NCBI GenBank assembly: GCA_023255955.1
Contig: JAGDWD010000011.1
Location: 1 to 64,000, forward strand
Source: Desulfurococcales archaeon
GTDB taxonomy: Archaea; Thermoproteota; Thermoprotei_A; Sulfolobales; NBVN01
Length of the DNA stretch: 64,000 bases
Direction: 5' to 3'
In this document: in pieces, positions 63,510 through 64,000 of the stretch
How positions within the stretch are numbered: position 1 is the first letter of the stretch
Layout of the letters: every line of letters starts with the position of its first letter
The notes under the pieces: generated by a model
The model's input: only the letters and a program-made list of their open reading frames with translations
Database searches by the model: none
What the model was told of the DNA's origin: nothing
Program-made: the position numbers and the translations under genes

Positions 63510-64000
63510 GTTTTTATCACCAGCTTAATGGAGTATTCTTTTAGAACCCTAACTATTGTGTAAACTACGAGGGTAACCCCGATAAGGACTAATGAGATAG
63601 CGTAAGCAGACAGCCCTGGTGGTAGTAACCCTTTTAAAAGCATCTGCATCCGGTAGCCGAAACTATTTAATGATGCCACGATTAGAGCTGAAATTAGGAC
63701 ATACCGTATATTTCTGAAGGACAGCCAAGCAACTAGGATCGCAGTATAGCCGTAGAAGCCTGTCTTCCCGTCACCTATATTGTACGGTAACCGAAAATCA
63801 TAGCCTAAAAGCCTCAACGACCCTGCTAACCCTGCTATGAAGCCGCTGAGGGTAGCTGTTAGGAGCGTTACGACCTTATCGTCGTAACCAGAGGACTTGA
63901 GCGCTACAGGGTTAGTACCCAAAAACTTTATCTTAAGCCCGAGCGTTGTATGCTCTAGGAGTACGTACGCGAAGACCGTAATAAGAACTATTGCGGCAAG
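63506..64000 (-). CDS. ABC transporter permease, YufP-type, cut by window end
   Basis: The second permease of the pair. The frame stays open to the window edge, so only the C-terminal part is seen (ATG 63922 is internal). FLGTNPVALKSSGYD and AGLAGSLRLLGYDFRLPYNIGDGKTGFYGYTAIL-type sequence are typical of the larger nucleoside permease. The gene continues past 64000. Confidence 0.88.
   Translation of the reverse strand, partial: LAAIVLITVFAYVLLEHTTLGLKIKFLGTNPVALKSSGYDDKVVTLLTATLSGFIAGLAGSLRLLGYDFRLPYNIGDGKTGFYGYTAILVAWLSFRNIRYVLISALIVASLNSFGYRMQMLLKGLLPPGLSAYAISLVLIGVTLVVYTIVRVLKEYSIKLVIKT

Overview
The window looks like chromosome of a hyperthermophilic crenarchaeote (Thermoproteota), probably Desulfurococcales-like. 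Signs are archaeal ribosomal proteins (S26e, L40e, S8e, L34e, L35Ae), a CdvABC (ESCRT-type) division cluster, which argues against Thermoproteales, tRNA introns, box C/D sRNAs, archaeal RNase P RNA, CDP-archaeol synthase, TiaS, prefoldin, SRP19 and a proteasome beta subunit. The genus cannot be fixed from the sequence alone.

Layout. 1-306 is the 5' end of a 16S rRNA gene on the minus strand, with a structured leader and promoter to about 550. 696-8267 holds a dephospho-CoA kinase, a membrane protein, a SPOUT methyltransferase, gatCAB with a PPP phosphatase, and a two-domain disulfide oxidoreductase. 8344-18023 holds a class II ribonucleotide reductase, cdvABC, nicotinate phosphoribosyltransferase, the pyrFEKD operon and tRNA-Thr. 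18241-25590 holds a membrane-anchored HerA/VirB4-like ATPase, trmI, tsr3, ribK, endonuclease V, a proteasome beta subunit lacking its catalytic threonine, two tRNAs, S26e and a C/D sRNA. 25759-38047 holds pyruvate kinase, a PiT/DUF47 pair, L40e, a KH protein, aspS, an Lhr helicase, tRNA-Pro, an M28-type peptidase, an acetyltransferase and RNase P RNA. 38220-45574 holds an ASCH-HTH protein, MazG, SecG/Sec61-beta, porCDAB, tiaS, prefoldin beta and a tRNA-Lys with two apparent introns. 46026-52874 is more accessory: an AT-rich exported protein, SRP19/S8e, L34e/cytidylate kinase, tRNA-Ser, a membrane serine protease and a decayed TnpB. 52990-64000 holds a PRTase-like regulator, a PHP enzyme, a compact RecA-fold ATPase, carS, L35Ae, a second C/D sRNA, two GT-C-like membrane proteins and two ABC permease genes, the last cut by the window end.

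How parts connect. GatCAB and an AspRS carrying non-discriminating-type residues together imply Asn-tRNA is made by transamidation. TiaS and an intron-containing CAU tRNA fit AUA decoding. The C/D sRNA at 61073 carries a 10-nt guide complementary to the 16S rRNA in this same window and places the modification at U52.

Most notable is a repeated pattern in which genes appear to start with CTG: aspS, secG, the RecA-like ATPase and one unknown gene, with DUF2208 and L34e as weaker cases. In the first three no ATG, GTG or TTG lies between the upstream in-frame stop and the conserved N-terminus. Also notable are the Thr1-to-Ala proteasome subunit, an apparent 5' frameshift in pyrF, and scattered palindromic relics resembling IS200/IS605-type element ends.
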